NCBI RefSeq assembly: GCF_001426565.1 | Contig: NZ_LMFA01000020.1 | Span: forward strand, 8,879-72,878 | Source of the DNA: Rhizobium sp. Root482 | GTDB taxonomy: Bacteria; Pseudomonadota; Alphaproteobacteria; Rhizobiales; Rhizobiaceae | Length of the DNA stretch: 64,000 nucleotides | Reading direction: 5' to 3' | Shown: piece after piece, positions 52,218 through 60,928 of the stretch | How the letters are laid out: every line of letters begins with the position of its first letter | Numbering within the stretch: position 1 is the first letter of the stretch | Translations under genes and position numbers: made by a program | The notes under the pieces: generated by a model | Seen by the model: the letters and a program-made list of their open reading frames with translations, nothing else | What the model was told of the DNA's origin: nothing | Database searches by the model: none

Positions 52218-52424
52218 TTAGAAGCTTACGCCTGCCAATTTCCCCATCAGCGTGTCGCGGTCTTCGGCGGATCTCAGCCGGACCGTCAGGGCCGTGCTCT
52301 TGACGGGCACCTGGGGTGGAAGCGAGACGGCGACGCCGGGAATGTTTTCGGCCGCCCATTGCTTGAAACGGGGCAACTTGTTCGGGCCGCTGATGGGGAA
52401 GGTATGACTGTATTTGAAGGTCAT
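52218..52424 (-). CDS. Small protein of unknown function
   Basis: 68 residues, MTFKYSHTFPISGPNKLPRF onward, basic, with a clear secondary-structure alternation (LPRFKQWAAENI, ALTVRLRSAEDRDTLMGKLA). It behaves like a small alpha/beta domain, possibly phage- or adaptor-like. The ATG at 52424 has an AGAGAAC site. No family recognised. Confidence 0.5.
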   Translation of the reverse strand: MTFKYSHTFPISGPNKLPRFKQWAAENIPGVAVSLPPQVPVKSTALTVRLRSAEDRDTLMGKLAGVSF

Positions 52425-52646
52425 AATGGTTCTCTCTGGAAAATCGGCAACGGATCGGCGCAACCATGCAACCGGCGTTGCTCGCAGGTTAAATCGGGAC
52501 CGAAGACATTATCCTGGCGCCGCTCTTGCCATCGCAGTTAGGGGCGCCAGGCTGTCAGCGTTCGATGCTGACCCTGCGAAAAGGAAGGGTGGGGGATCTC
52601 CGCCGCCGGTGGCGCGCGACGGGGTATGACGAAGACATCAACGCTC

Positions 52647-53150
52647 TCACCTCGCGCACTCCTGCGTCTCGCCGGACGCCCTGAGCTGCTCCGGCGCCGC
52701 TTCGAGCGTCGTCACGAAGGCGGCGAGTTCCGCGTCGTCGAGCTTGTCCGCTGCTGCTTCGAGGGAAAACCAGCGCCTTTGTCTTTGCGATTTCTCCCGC
52801 CAATGGCTCAACGTGCCACGCACCTTCATGCCGAACACCGCGACGCGGCAAGGAACCTGCGCACCGTCGTTCGCCGCCTTTATGTAGCAATATTCGGTAA
52901 GCGGCGCCGGGCTGATATCGCCGATGACCCCGGCCTCCTCGAAGGCTTCGCGGGAGGCCGCGGCAAGAAGCGAACGGCCTTTTACCGGCCATCCCTTGGG
53001 CACGATCCATCGACCCTGCCGGCGCGAGGTGATGAGCAATATCTTCAACTCGCCGTCACGCCGGATGCGCCAGGGAAGTACCCCGACCTGCTGCATTTCC
53101 TCGGCATTGCCGGTGTCAAGGATGGAATCTCTGACATTTTCCGCGAGCAT
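52647..53150 (-). CDS. Nudix hydrolase (diphosphoinositol-phosphatase-like subgroup)
   Basis: A 167-residue hydrolase of nucleoside-diphosphate-linked or polyphosphorylated substrates. The Nudix box lies near residue 53: PKGWPVKGRSLLAAASREAF followed by EEAGVIG. REAFEEAG is intact; the first Glu of the consensus is Arg, as often seen in the PKGWP subgroup. QVGVLPWRI and ILLITSRRQGRWIVPKGW form the N-terminal strand set. ATG at 53150 shares its A with the stop of the zinc-ribbon gene (TGATG). Confidence 0.87.
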   Translation of the reverse strand: MLAENVRDSILDTGNAEEMQQVGVLPWRIRRDGELKILLITSRRQGRWIVPKGWPVKGRSLLAAASREAFEEAGVIGDISPAPLTEYCYIKAANDGAQVPCRVAVFGMKVRGTLSHWREKSQRQRRWFSLEAAADKLDDAELAAFVTTLEAAPEQLRASGETQECAR

Positions 53151-53338
53151 CAATGTCTGCCCCCCTTGTCGAAAGATGCCCAAGCCTGGTCACGCATGGC
53201 GCGACCGCGCAGAGCACGCGGACCGTGGGAAGCGGCAGGGCTGAGGATCGGCGTCTTGCACCAGGGGCAACGGCTGGCCGCCCGCGGGAAATGTCGGTCA
53301 CAGGTGACGCAGATGGGCCGGGAACGAAAGAATGGCAT
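53150..53338 (-). CDS. Small zinc-ribbon protein
   Basis: 62 residues with two CxxC pairs: PICVTCDRHFP and SRCPWCKTPIL, a four-Cys zinc ribbon at residues about 10-27, followed by a basic tail. The ATG at 53338 has GGAG seven bases upstream. It is translationally coupled to the Nudix gene, so the two probably work on the same substrate or RNA. Confidence 0.75.
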   Translation of the reverse strand: MPFFRSRPICVTCDRHFPRAASRCPWCKTPILSPAASHGPRALRGRAMRDQAWASFDKGGRH

Positions 53339-53776
53339 GAAGAAGCTCCATCGTTACGCCAAAAAAAACGGGCGTAGATGAACCGCACTGTTTGCGAGTG
53401 GGGCCCGGAGCTAGGGGTCTGAGGCGGCGTTACAGAGTTATGGCTGCCAGCTCCGGGTAAGGGAGCATGCTTGATCGATGAGCCTCGAAATTCTGATAAA
53501 AGTTTCCATGCACATGAGCCTCATCTAGGAAGTCTTTAAGGCTATTCCAAGGAGGTGTTCTGCCATTCCATGGGATTACCGATGCGACGAGACGTCTCAC
53601 CGTCGGACGGACGAGGCCTGCGCTGCGTCAGGTCTATGCCTGCTTTGAGGCGATGATTGGGGATTGGCGGATAAGTGCTTTGGCGCAAATGAATCCTGCC
53701 GATATATGTTCATGAAACGGGAGCCGTACGGGCCGCGCAATGCGCGCTCGGCGGCGGTCACATATGAAGGCGGATG
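53339..53776. other. Non-coding gap upstream of the D-aminopeptidase
   Basis: About 440 bases with lower GC content in the middle, no convincing gene and one strong inverted repeat (53404-53457). Confidence 0.5.
53404..53457. repeat. 9-bp perfect inverted repeat closing a 36-base loop
   Basis: CCCGGAGCT (53404-53412) pairs with AGCTCCGGG (53449-53457). The loop contains a further short stem (GGC ... GCC around GTTACAGAGTTATG). The outline is that of a structured RNA or a remnant of a mobile-element end; no T-run follows. Confidence 0.5.
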
Positions 53777-55339
53777 ATGGTTGCGATTGACGGCAGGCGG
53801 CTGGAGGAGGAGGTTGACGCCCTTCCGGCCCGGTATCAGGGTCCCGGCGGAGTTGTCGGCATTGTCAGCGAAGGACGAGTCATCGCCCGTCGTGCCTTCG
53901 GGTTCTCGGATCTCGACGACCACCGGCCGATGACGACGGAGACGCGGCTGCCGCTCTGTTCGGTCACGAAACAGTTTACCTGCGCGGCCCTTTTGGCCGC
54001 TTGCGGCGAGCCGGAGACGCTTGACCACCGGCTTGCGGCGCATCTGCCCAACCTTGCAGCGCCGTTGCCGCGGGTTCGCGATCTCTGCAACAACCAGTCG
54101 GGCCTGCGTGATTACTGGGCCCTGACCGTGCTTCACGGCGGCCGCGCAGAGCAGGTCTTTGCTCGCAAGGATGCAGCGTCCGTCTTTGCGCGGATGCGCA
54201 ATTGCCATTTTTCGCCGGGTACCAGCTATTCCTACAGCAACGGCAATTTCCGCATTCTCGCCGATCTCATCGAAGAGGCCGCGTCGGAACCGCTCGAGGC
54301 GCTCTATGCGCGTCATATCTGGCAGCCGGCCGGGATGACCGGCGCCGTCTTGACCGCCGACACCCGCGATCCTGCGGATGGAGTCGTCGGCTATGAGGGC
54401 AATGACGCGACCGGATATTTGCCCGCGCAGAACGGCGTCTATTGGAAGGGGGACGCAGGGATTTCCGCCTCGCTCGACGACATGCTCGCCTATGAGCGCT
54501 GGATCGACGCCACCCGGGACGATCCGGACAGTCTCTACCAGCGGATCGCCGTGCCACAGACCTTCCGGGATGGAACAGCTGCCGCCTATGGCTTCGGCCT
54601 GCAGCATTCCCGGATTGGCGAATTCGCCTTCACCAGCCATGGCGGCGCGCTGCGTGGTTTTCGGACCTACCGCCTCTGTTCGACCGAAGCGCGGCTGTCG
54701 GTCGTGGTGATGTTCAACCATCACGGCGACGCCCATGGCGCGGCGCACCGGCTGGCACGCGCGGCGCTCGCCCTGCCGCATCCCAAGCCGCAGCCCTTGC
54801 GCGAAAGCTGGGCAGGCCAGTGGATCAGCCTTGAGACCGGTCTTCTCGCTCGTCTAGACCCGGGGGTCGATACGGTCGCCCTCCGTTACGGCACCTCTGT
54901 CGAGACGCTGACGGAAACGCCGGAGGGTGGACTTGCCTCGTCGGCGGTCCGGATTGCCCGCGACGGCGAAGACATTGTCATGCAGCGACCGCAGGAGAAT
55001 TTCGCCGGTCGGCTGGTGCCGGTGGCACGGGTGATATCGGCTGCGGAGCAGGATATTGCCCGGCGCTATCGCTCCGAGGAACTCGATGCGGAACTGGTGA
55101 TCGAAGTGCGAGACGGCGGCGCCTTTTTGTGGACCGAGGGATTTCTCGGCAAGGGGCGTCCGGAAATCCTCCAACCCGCCGGGCCCGACCTCTGGATCCT
55201 TGTCACGCGCCGCTCGATGGATGCGCCGGCTCCGGGAGACTGGACGTTGCAGCTCATGCGCGACGGCGACGGCTCCGTCACCGGGGTCAGGCTCGGATGC
55301 TGGTTGGCGAGAGGGATCGACTACGTCAAATGCGGCTGA
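53777..55339 (+). CDS. dap: D-aminopeptidase (DAP, serine peptidase S12)
   Basis: A 520-residue penicillin-recognising enzyme that frees N-terminal D-amino acids from peptides and amides. With the second ATG (53777) as start, the catalytic residues fall at Ser62 and Lys65 (CSVTKQF) and Tyr153 (YSYSNGNF). Length and numbering match the Ochrobactrum anthropi enzyme as I recall it. The His-x-Gly-like SHGGALRG lies near residue 286. Two C-terminal beta-barrel domains follow (residues about 335-520), including the loop that shapes specificity. Cytoplasmic, no signal peptide. Convergent with the LysR gene. Confidence 0.9.
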   Translation: MVAIDGRRLEEEVDALPARYQGPGGVVGIVSEGRVIARRAFGFSDLDDHRPMTTETRLPLCSVTKQFTCAALLAACGEPETLDHRLAAHLPNLAAPLPRVRDLCNNQSGLRDYWALTVLHGGRAEQVFARKDAASVFARMRNCHFSPGTSYSYSNGNFRILADLIEEAASEPLEALYARHIWQPAGMTGAVLTADTRDPADGVVGYEGNDATGYLPAQNGVYWKGDAGISASLDDMLAYERWIDATRDDPDSLYQRIAVPQTFRDGTAAAYGFGLQHSRIGEFAFTSHGGALRGFRTYRLCSTEARLSVVVMFNHHGDAHGAAHRLARAALALPHPKPQPLRESWAGQWISLETGLLARLDPGVDTVALRYGTSVETLTETPEGGLASSAVRIARDGEDIVMQRPQENFAGRLVPVARVISAAEQDIARRYRSEELDAELVIEVRDGGAFLWTEGFLGKGRPEILQPAGPDLWILVTRRSMDAPAPGDWTLQLMRDGDGSVTGVRLGCWLARGIDYVKCG

Positions 55340-55367
55340 TGCCGGCCATGCCGATTAGATAAAAGCG

Positions 55368-56309
55368 TCACGCGGGTTCGCGTTCCAGCAATCGCGTGGC
55401 GGTGCGCCACAGGTCCTCGACCTTGCGACCGCGTTTTTCGGTATGACGGTAAAGCCTGATCTCGAGATCGAGGTTCCAGCCGTCATCCGCCGAGGCCGGC
55501 ACAAGCCGCCCGGTCTCCATCTCATCGCGTGCCAGGCTTTCGGGCAGCCAGCACACGCCCGCTCCGGTCAGCGCCATGTTCATCAGGCCGGCGCTGATCG
55601 TATTCTCGTGCACCGTGCGACGGCGGAACGGCTTGCGCCGGACGAGCAGGCGCGAAAGGGCGACGCCGAAGAAGGAATTGAAGCCGTAATTGAGATAGGG
55701 CACTGTCAGCCTCGGCTGCGCGATGGCCTGGTCCAGGAGGTTGCGGCCCGGCTGCAGGCCGCCGCCAATCAGGACATTCGAGGCCACGAGCGGGATCAGC
55801 CGGTCATGCGCGATCGTCAGCGACGAAAATTTCCCACGGTCGAGATGGAAGGGAACCTCGGGATGGGCATAGGTGAGGAAAAAATCCGCTTCCTCGCCCA
55901 CAAGCGCGTCCAGATTGGCTTCGATGCCGCCGCGATCCGGGATCAGCGACGTATTGAACACGGCTCCGGCCTTTTCGAGTTCGCCCAGCCAGCGCGGAAA
56001 GAAGGTGACCGTCAGGGTATGAAGGGCGGCGAAGCGAATGAGGTCGGCGTCCTGCGAGGGGCGCAGCGTCTCGCGCACGCCATGGAATGTCCGGATCGCA
56101 TCCCGCGCGACAGGCAGGAAATTCCGCCCCGCCGAGGTCAGTTCGGCCGGCATCGTCGCTCGGCTGATCAAGGTCGCGCCCAGCCAGTCCTCGAGTTGCT
56201 TGATGCGGCGGCTGAAGGCGGGTTGCGTGACGTTGCGCAGTTCGGCCGCCCGCGAGAAACTGGACGTATCCGCAAGGGTGACAAAATCCTCCAGCCATTT
56301 GATCTCCAT
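55368..56309 (-). CDS. LysR-family transcriptional regulator
   Basis: A 313-residue regulator. N-terminal HTH: IKWLEDFVTLADTSSFSRAA and ELRNVTQPAFSRRIKQLEDW (residues 3-45). The co-inducer domain follows (LIRFAALHTLTVTFFPRWL, GAGVCWLPESLARDEM). ATG at 56309 with GGGAG upstream. Divergent from the amidohydrolase operon; two LysR-type sites lie in the gap. Probably activates the peptide/amide operon. Confidence 0.92.
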   Translation of the reverse strand: MEIKWLEDFVTLADTSSFSRAAELRNVTQPAFSRRIKQLEDWLGATLISRATMPAELTSAGRNFLPVARDAIRTFHGVRETLRPSQDADLIRFAALHTLTVTFFPRWLGELEKAGAVFNTSLIPDRGGIEANLDALVGEEADFFLTYAHPEVPFHLDRGKFSSLTIAHDRLIPLVASNVLIGGGLQPGRNLLDQAIAQPRLTVPYLNYGFNSFFGVALSRLLVRRKPFRRRTVHENTISAGLMNMALTGAGVCWLPESLARDEMETGRLVPASADDGWNLDLEIRLYRHTEKRGRKVEDLWRTATRLLEREPA

Positions 56310-56373
56310 GTCACTCCCTTTCCGGCCGTGTACCACGGCCGATTGGATCATAAGTCTTTCCTTGCGGATAGAT

Positions 56374-56408
56374 ATGCAGTTTTCGCATGGCTTGGTGCAA
56401 AAAACGCA
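56374..56408. promoter_or_regulatory. Two LysR-type half-palindromic sites
   Basis: ATGC-AGTTTTC-GCAT (56374-56388) and TGC-AAAAAAC-GCA (56396-56408) both have a seven-base AT-rich spacer. Their centres are 21 bases apart, two helical turns. The second is also flanked by CTTGG / CCAAG. This is the recognition-plus-activation layout of LysR regulators, between the divergent lysR and amidohydrolase genes. Confidence 0.55.
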
Positions 56409-56609
56409 TTGGCCAAGGCTCCCGCAAACCTTAACCTTGCAAACAGAGCGGAGGGGGGCCGGTCGGCACGACAGCGATTGGCGAGAGCCGGTCTGCCCTG
56501 ATTTCCAAGGCTGGGAGGCTTTGGCCGCGGAAACGCGAAGGGTGCGCGACAGCGATCGGGAGGCTCGTCTCCGATGAATGTCGTCCCGGTGCTGACAACG
56601 GAGTGATGA

Positions 56610-58235
56610 ATGCCTGTTCGAATTGAAGCCGATCTCATCCTGCACAATGGCCGCATCTGGCGCGGACGGCAGGAAGGCATCTGCGAGGCCCTTGCCGTCT
56701 GGCAGGGAAAGGTGCTGGCGACCGGGACCAGCGCCGAAATGCTCGACCTGAAGGGGGAGGGCACTAAGGTCATCGATCTGGAGGGCCGGTTTGCAAGTCC
56801 CGGGCTGATCGACAACCATCTGCACCTGATTTCGACCGGCATCGTCATGGGGTGGCTGGATGCCCGGCCGTCGGCCGCGCCGACGCTCGCAATCCTGCTC
56901 GAAGAAATCTCCAAGCGCGCCGCGACGACGCCGAAGGGCGGCTGGATTCGCGCCCGCGGTTATGACCAGGTCAAGCTGGATACCGGACAGCATCCGACGC
57001 GCTGGGACCTAGATCGTGCCGCTCCCGATCACCCGGTGTTGCTGACCCGTGCCTGCGGCCATGTCTCGGTGGCCAATTCGCGGGCACTTGAACTGGGTGG
57101 CGTCAGCGAGGCGACGCCGGTGCCGGATGGCGGCGTGATCGGCGTGACGGACGGCAAGCTCAACGGTTTCCTGGCGGAGAATGCCCAGCACCTCGTTACC
57201 GCCGCCATGCCGCCGGCAACAACGGAAGACCTGATCTCCGGCATCGAGCGGGGCGGGCAGCATCTCCTGTCCTTCGGAATCACCAGTTGCATGGACGCCG
57301 CCGTCGGGCAGATATCCGGTTTCGCCGAGATTCAGGCCTATGAGATGGCCAAGCTCGCCGGCCGCCTGCCGGTGCGCGTCTGGCTGACCGTCATGGGCGA
57401 TCCGGAAGTGTCGATCGTCGAGGATTGCTGGCGCGCCGGCCTGCTTTCGGGCGCCGGCGACGACATGCTGCGCATGGGCGGCGTGAAAATCTTCCTCGAC
57501 GGTTCGGCCGGCGGCCGCACCGCCTGGATGACCAAGCCCTACAAGGACGAGCCGGACAATATCGGCGTACAGATGCTGCCGGATGCGCAGGTCGAGGAAA
57601 TGGTGAAGGCCTGCCACGACCGGGGCTACCAGATGGTCTGCCATGCGATCGGCGACGGGGCGATCGAGCAGCTGATCACGGCTTATGAAAAGGCACTGGA
57701 CGCCAATCCGGATCCGGATCGCCGCCACCGGGTCGAACATTGCGGCTATTCCTCTCCCGAGCAGGAAGCGCGCATGAAGGCGGCGGGCATCCTGCCGGCG
57801 CCGCAAATGGCCTTCGTGCATGATTTCGGCGACAGCTATATCTCCGTTCTCGGCGAGGAACGCGGCATGCGCTCCTATCCGATCGGCACTTGGATGCGCA
57901 TGGGCCTCAAGCCCTCGACCGGATCGGATTCGCCGGTCAGTTCGCCCGATCCCTTCCCGAACCTGCATGCGATGATCACCCGTAAAACCGGCAAGGGCAC
58001 CGTGATGGATGCCTCCGAGCGATTGAGCAATGAGGAGGCCCTGCAGGCCTATACGGAATACGGCGCCTATTCGCAGAAGGCTGAAGCCGTGAAGGGGCGG
58101 CTGATACCCGGTCAGTGGGCCGATGTCGCGGTGTTCGACAACGACCTTTTGGCGGCATCGCCCGAAACGATCCTTTCAGGCACACGCTGCCTGCTGACCC
58201 TGCTTGCAGGCCGCGTCGTCCATGACGCGCGCTGA
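56610..58235 (+). CDS. Metal-dependent amidohydrolase (Amidohydro_3, YtcJ-like)
   Basis: A 541-residue enzyme. It has an N-terminal beta-sandwich strand set (ADLILHNGRIWRG), the HxH metal motif GLIDNHLHLIS near residue 69, FGITSCMDAAVG near 225, KIFLDGSAGGRTAWM near 292, the His of CHAIGDGA near 348, HRVEHCGY near 375 and the Asp of STGSDSPVSSPDPF near 435. This subgroup hydrolyses N-acyl or formamide bonds in varied substrates. First gene of the importer operon, 60 bases before the binding protein. Confidence 0.87.
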   Translation: MPVRIEADLILHNGRIWRGRQEGICEALAVWQGKVLATGTSAEMLDLKGEGTKVIDLEGRFASPGLIDNHLHLISTGIVMGWLDARPSAAPTLAILLEEISKRAATTPKGGWIRARGYDQVKLDTGQHPTRWDLDRAAPDHPVLLTRACGHVSVANSRALELGGVSEATPVPDGGVIGVTDGKLNGFLAENAQHLVTAAMPPATTEDLISGIERGGQHLLSFGITSCMDAAVGQISGFAEIQAYEMAKLAGRLPVRVWLTVMGDPEVSIVEDCWRAGLLSGAGDDMLRMGGVKIFLDGSAGGRTAWMTKPYKDEPDNIGVQMLPDAQVEEMVKACHDRGYQMVCHAIGDGAIEQLITAYEKALDANPDPDRRHRVEHCGYSSPEQEARMKAAGILPAPQMAFVHDFGDSYISVLGEERGMRSYPIGTWMRMGLKPSTGSDSPVSSPDPFPNLHAMITRKTGKGTVMDASERLSNEEALQAYTEYGAYSQKAEAVKGRLIPGQWADVAVFDNDLLAASPETILSGTRCLLTLLAGRVVHDAR

Positions 58236-58294
58236 TGGCCTGCCGGAATAACCAATTGAAACGAAGCCGTAAACGGCACGAGAGGGAGAACGAA

Positions 58295-59887
58295 ATGTTG
58301 AAAAAACTGTCACTGGCCGCAATGCTCAGCCTTGGTGTGGCGACCGGAGCGTTTGCCGCGGGCGAACGTTCCGGCGGAACGCTCGTCTTCACCGCGCCTT
58401 ATGGGGCGAGTTTCGCGACGCTGGACGTCATGTCCAGCCCGAACACGCAGGAAGAGTTCATCACCCAGGCCATCCACCGCGCGCTCTACAGCTGGGATTC
58501 GGTCAACAACAAGCCCGTGCTGGAACTGGCGACGTCCGAGGACGTATCCGAGGACGGAACGGTCCATACCTATCACCTGCGCGAAAATGCCGTATTCCAC
58601 AACGGCAAGCCGATGACGGCCGATGACATCGTCTATAGCTACAAGCGCATCGCCAACCCGAAGAATGCCTTCCCGGGCGCCAGCTTCATCGCCAATATCA
58701 AGGGCGCCGATGACTATATCGCCGGCAAGGCCGAAGAGATCAGCGGCCTGAAGAAGATTGACGACCACACGCTGGAAATCACCTTCACCGGCCCGTTCAA
58801 CCCCGGCTTTCCGCTGATGCAGAACACGACGGTGATCTATCCGTCCAATGTCGAGGACGAGGCCAGCTTCGCCACGAATCCCGTCGGTCTCGGCGCCTTC
58901 GTCTTCAAGGAGCACGTTCCCGGCTCGCAGGTCGTGGTCGAGAAGTTCGATAAATACTACGAGGAAGGCAAGCCCTATCTCGACAGCGTGAAGATCGTGC
59001 TGATGGCCGAAGACGCCGCCCGCGACGTGGCTTTCCGCAACAAGGAAATCGACGTGTCGATCCTGGGCCCGACCCAATACCAGGCATATCAGGGCGAAGA
59101 GGGCTTGAAGGACAATCTTCTCGAAGTCGCGGAGGTCTACACCCGCAATATCGGTTTCAATCCCGCTTACGAGCCGTTCAAGGACAAGCGGGTACGTCAG
59201 GCCATCAATTATGCGATCAACGCACCGCTGATCATCGACAAGCTGGTCAAGAACAAGGCCTATCCGGCATCCGGCTGGCTGCCGATCTCGTCCCCGGCCT
59301 TCGACAAGGACAAGGCGCCCTACACGTTTGATCCGGAAAAAGCCAAGGCACTTCTCGCCGAAGCCGGCTATGCCGACGGTTTCACCTTCGAGGTGACCGC
59401 CAGCCCGAACGAAAGCTGGGGCGTCCCGATCGTCGAGGCGATCCTGCCCATGCTGCAGAAGGTCGGCATTACGGTGAAGCCGAAGCCGGTCGAAAGTGCG
59501 GCACTTGGCGATGCAGTGAGCTCGAACAACTTCCAGGCCTTCATCTGGTCGAACGTGTCCGGCCCCGATCCCTTGAACGCGCTGCGATGCTATCATTCCA
59601 AGACGCTGCAATCGGCCTGCAACTATACGAGCTTTGCGAATGCCGAATTCGACAAGCTCTATGAGGCCGCCCAGATGGAGCGCGATCCGGCCAAGCAGAA
59701 CGACCTTCTGCGCCAGGCCAACAACATCGTGCAGGATGACGCGCCGGTCTGGTTCTTCAACTACAACAAGGCCGTGATGGCCCATCAGCCCTGGGTTCAC
59801 GGGCTGGTTCCGAATGCGAACGAGCTTGCCGTCCAGCCTTATGACGAGGTCTGGATCGACGAAACGGCGCCCGAATCGCGCAAATAG
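58295..59887 (+). CDS. Peptide-type substrate-binding protein (SBP_bac_5), second importer
   Basis: A 530-residue periplasmic protein with signal peptide MLKKLSLAAMLSLGVATGAFA (21 residues). The SBP_bac_5 pattern is clear: ATLDVMSSPNTQEEFITQAI, LELATSEDVSEDGTVHTYHL, FHNGKPMTADDIVYSYKRI. GAGGGAGAACGAA precedes the ATG. Second gene of the operon after the amidohydrolase. Ligand likely a peptide or amide derivative handled by that enzyme. Confidence 0.92.
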   Translation: MLKKLSLAAMLSLGVATGAFAAGERSGGTLVFTAPYGASFATLDVMSSPNTQEEFITQAIHRALYSWDSVNNKPVLELATSEDVSEDGTVHTYHLRENAVFHNGKPMTADDIVYSYKRIANPKNAFPGASFIANIKGADDYIAGKAEEISGLKKIDDHTLEITFTGPFNPGFPLMQNTTVIYPSNVEDEASFATNPVGLGAFVFKEHVPGSQVVVEKFDKYYEEGKPYLDSVKIVLMAEDAARDVAFRNKEIDVSILGPTQYQAYQGEEGLKDNLLEVAEVYTRNIGFNPAYEPFKDKRVRQAINYAINAPLIIDKLVKNKAYPASGWLPISSPAFDKDKAPYTFDPEKAKALLAEAGYADGFTFEVTASPNESWGVPIVEAILPMLQKVGITVKPKPVESAALGDAVSSNNFQAFIWSNVSGPDPLNALRCYHSKTLQSACNYTSFANAEFDKLYEAAQMERDPAKQNDLLRQANNIVQDDAPVWFFNYNKAVMAHQPWVHGLVPNANELAVQPYDEVWIDETAPESRK

Positions 59888-59901
59888 CGTGGGAGTTCGT
59901 G

Positions 59902-59935
59902 CCGTTGGTCGCGGGGGTCTCCCTGCGGCCAACGG
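59902..59935 (+). terminator. Intercistronic hairpin after the second peptide-binding-protein gene
   Basis: CCGTTGG-T-CGCGGGG / CCCTGCG-G-CCAACGG, a 15-bp nearly continuous stem with a GTCT loop, 15 bases after the stop. No T-run; a smaller stem CCGCCC / GGGCGG follows at about 59954-59971. Confidence 0.6.
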
Positions 59936-59988
59936 AACAACCTGACTGTGTCCCGCCCATTCTTCGGGCGGTCAAACCGGAAAAGCCC

Positions 59989-60924
59989 ATGCTTCGTTTT
60001 GCCCTGCGCCGCATCCTGCAGATCGTGCCGACGGTCATCGTGGTGGCGCTGCTGATCTTCATCATCTTCAGCGTCGTTCCCGGCAGTTTCGCCGCGAGCC
60101 TGTTTTCGGACGGCAAGCGCGCCGCGGACCCGCAGATGATCGCCCAGCTGAATGCCCAGTTCGGCCTCGACAAGCCTTTGACCGAACGGTTCGTGACCTA
60201 TGCCACGGATCTTGCCCGGTTCGACCTGGGCACGAGTTTCCGCACCCGTCAGCCGGTCGCGGACCTGATCGGGGACCGCATGTGGGCCTCGCTGAAACTC
60301 GCCATCGCGGCCATGGTGTTCGCGGTGATTATCGGCGTGCCGCTCGGCTTTCTCGCAGCACTCAGGCCCGGATCGGTCCTCGATACCGTAACGATGGTCG
60401 GCGCCGTATCGGGCCTTTCCATGCCGCAGTTCTGGCTGGGCCTGCTGATGATGTATCTCTTTGCCCTGCAATTGAACTGGCTGCCGAGCTTCGGTTATGG
60501 CGACGGATCGTTCCGCCACTTGATCATGCCTGCCGTCACGCTTGGGGTGACGCCGCTTGCGCTCCTGGCAAGGACGACACGGGCAGGGGTTCTCGATGTC
60601 CTGAGTGCCGATTTCATCCGCACCGCCCATTCCAAGGGCATGAGCGAAGCCAAGGTGGTGCGGTGGCATGTGACGCGCAATGCGCTGGTCCTCATCGTCA
60701 CCACGGTCGGGCTGCAGTTCGGCTCGCTGATCGGGCAGGCCGTCGTCATCGAGAAGCTGTTTGCCTGGCCCGGCATCGGTTCGCTCCTGGTCGACAGCGT
60801 GGCGATCCGCGACATTCCGGTGGTACAGGGGACCATCCTTGTCATCGTTCTCTGGTTCCTCGTCATCAATACCGCCGTCGATCTGATCTATGCCGCGATC
60901 GATCCGCGTATCAAGCAGGAGTGA
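59989..60924 (+). CDS. Peptide-type ABC permease 1 (DppB family), second importer
   Basis: A 311-residue membrane subunit. N-terminal FALRRILQIVPTVIVVALLI, the EAA-like loop DFIRTAHSKGMSEAKVVRWHV near residue 205, and FAWPGIGSLLVDSVAIRDIP near 260 are DppB features. Start ATG at 59989. Confidence 0.92.
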   Translation: MLRFALRRILQIVPTVIVVALLIFIIFSVVPGSFAASLFSDGKRAADPQMIAQLNAQFGLDKPLTERFVTYATDLARFDLGTSFRTRQPVADLIGDRMWASLKLAIAAMVFAVIIGVPLGFLAALRPGSVLDTVTMVGAVSGLSMPQFWLGLLMMYLFALQLNWLPSFGYGDGSFRHLIMPAVTLGVTPLALLARTTRAGVLDVLSADFIRTAHSKGMSEAKVVRWHVTRNALVLIVTTVGLQFGSLIGQAVVIEKLFAWPGIGSLLVDSVAIRDIPVVQGTILVIVLWFLVINTAVDLIYAAIDPRIKQE

Positions 60925-60928
60925 CGGG

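Noticed and set aside
58310-59932. 540-codon minus-strand frame
   Set aside because: Antisense of the binding protein; rich in Arg/Leu/Val without motifs.
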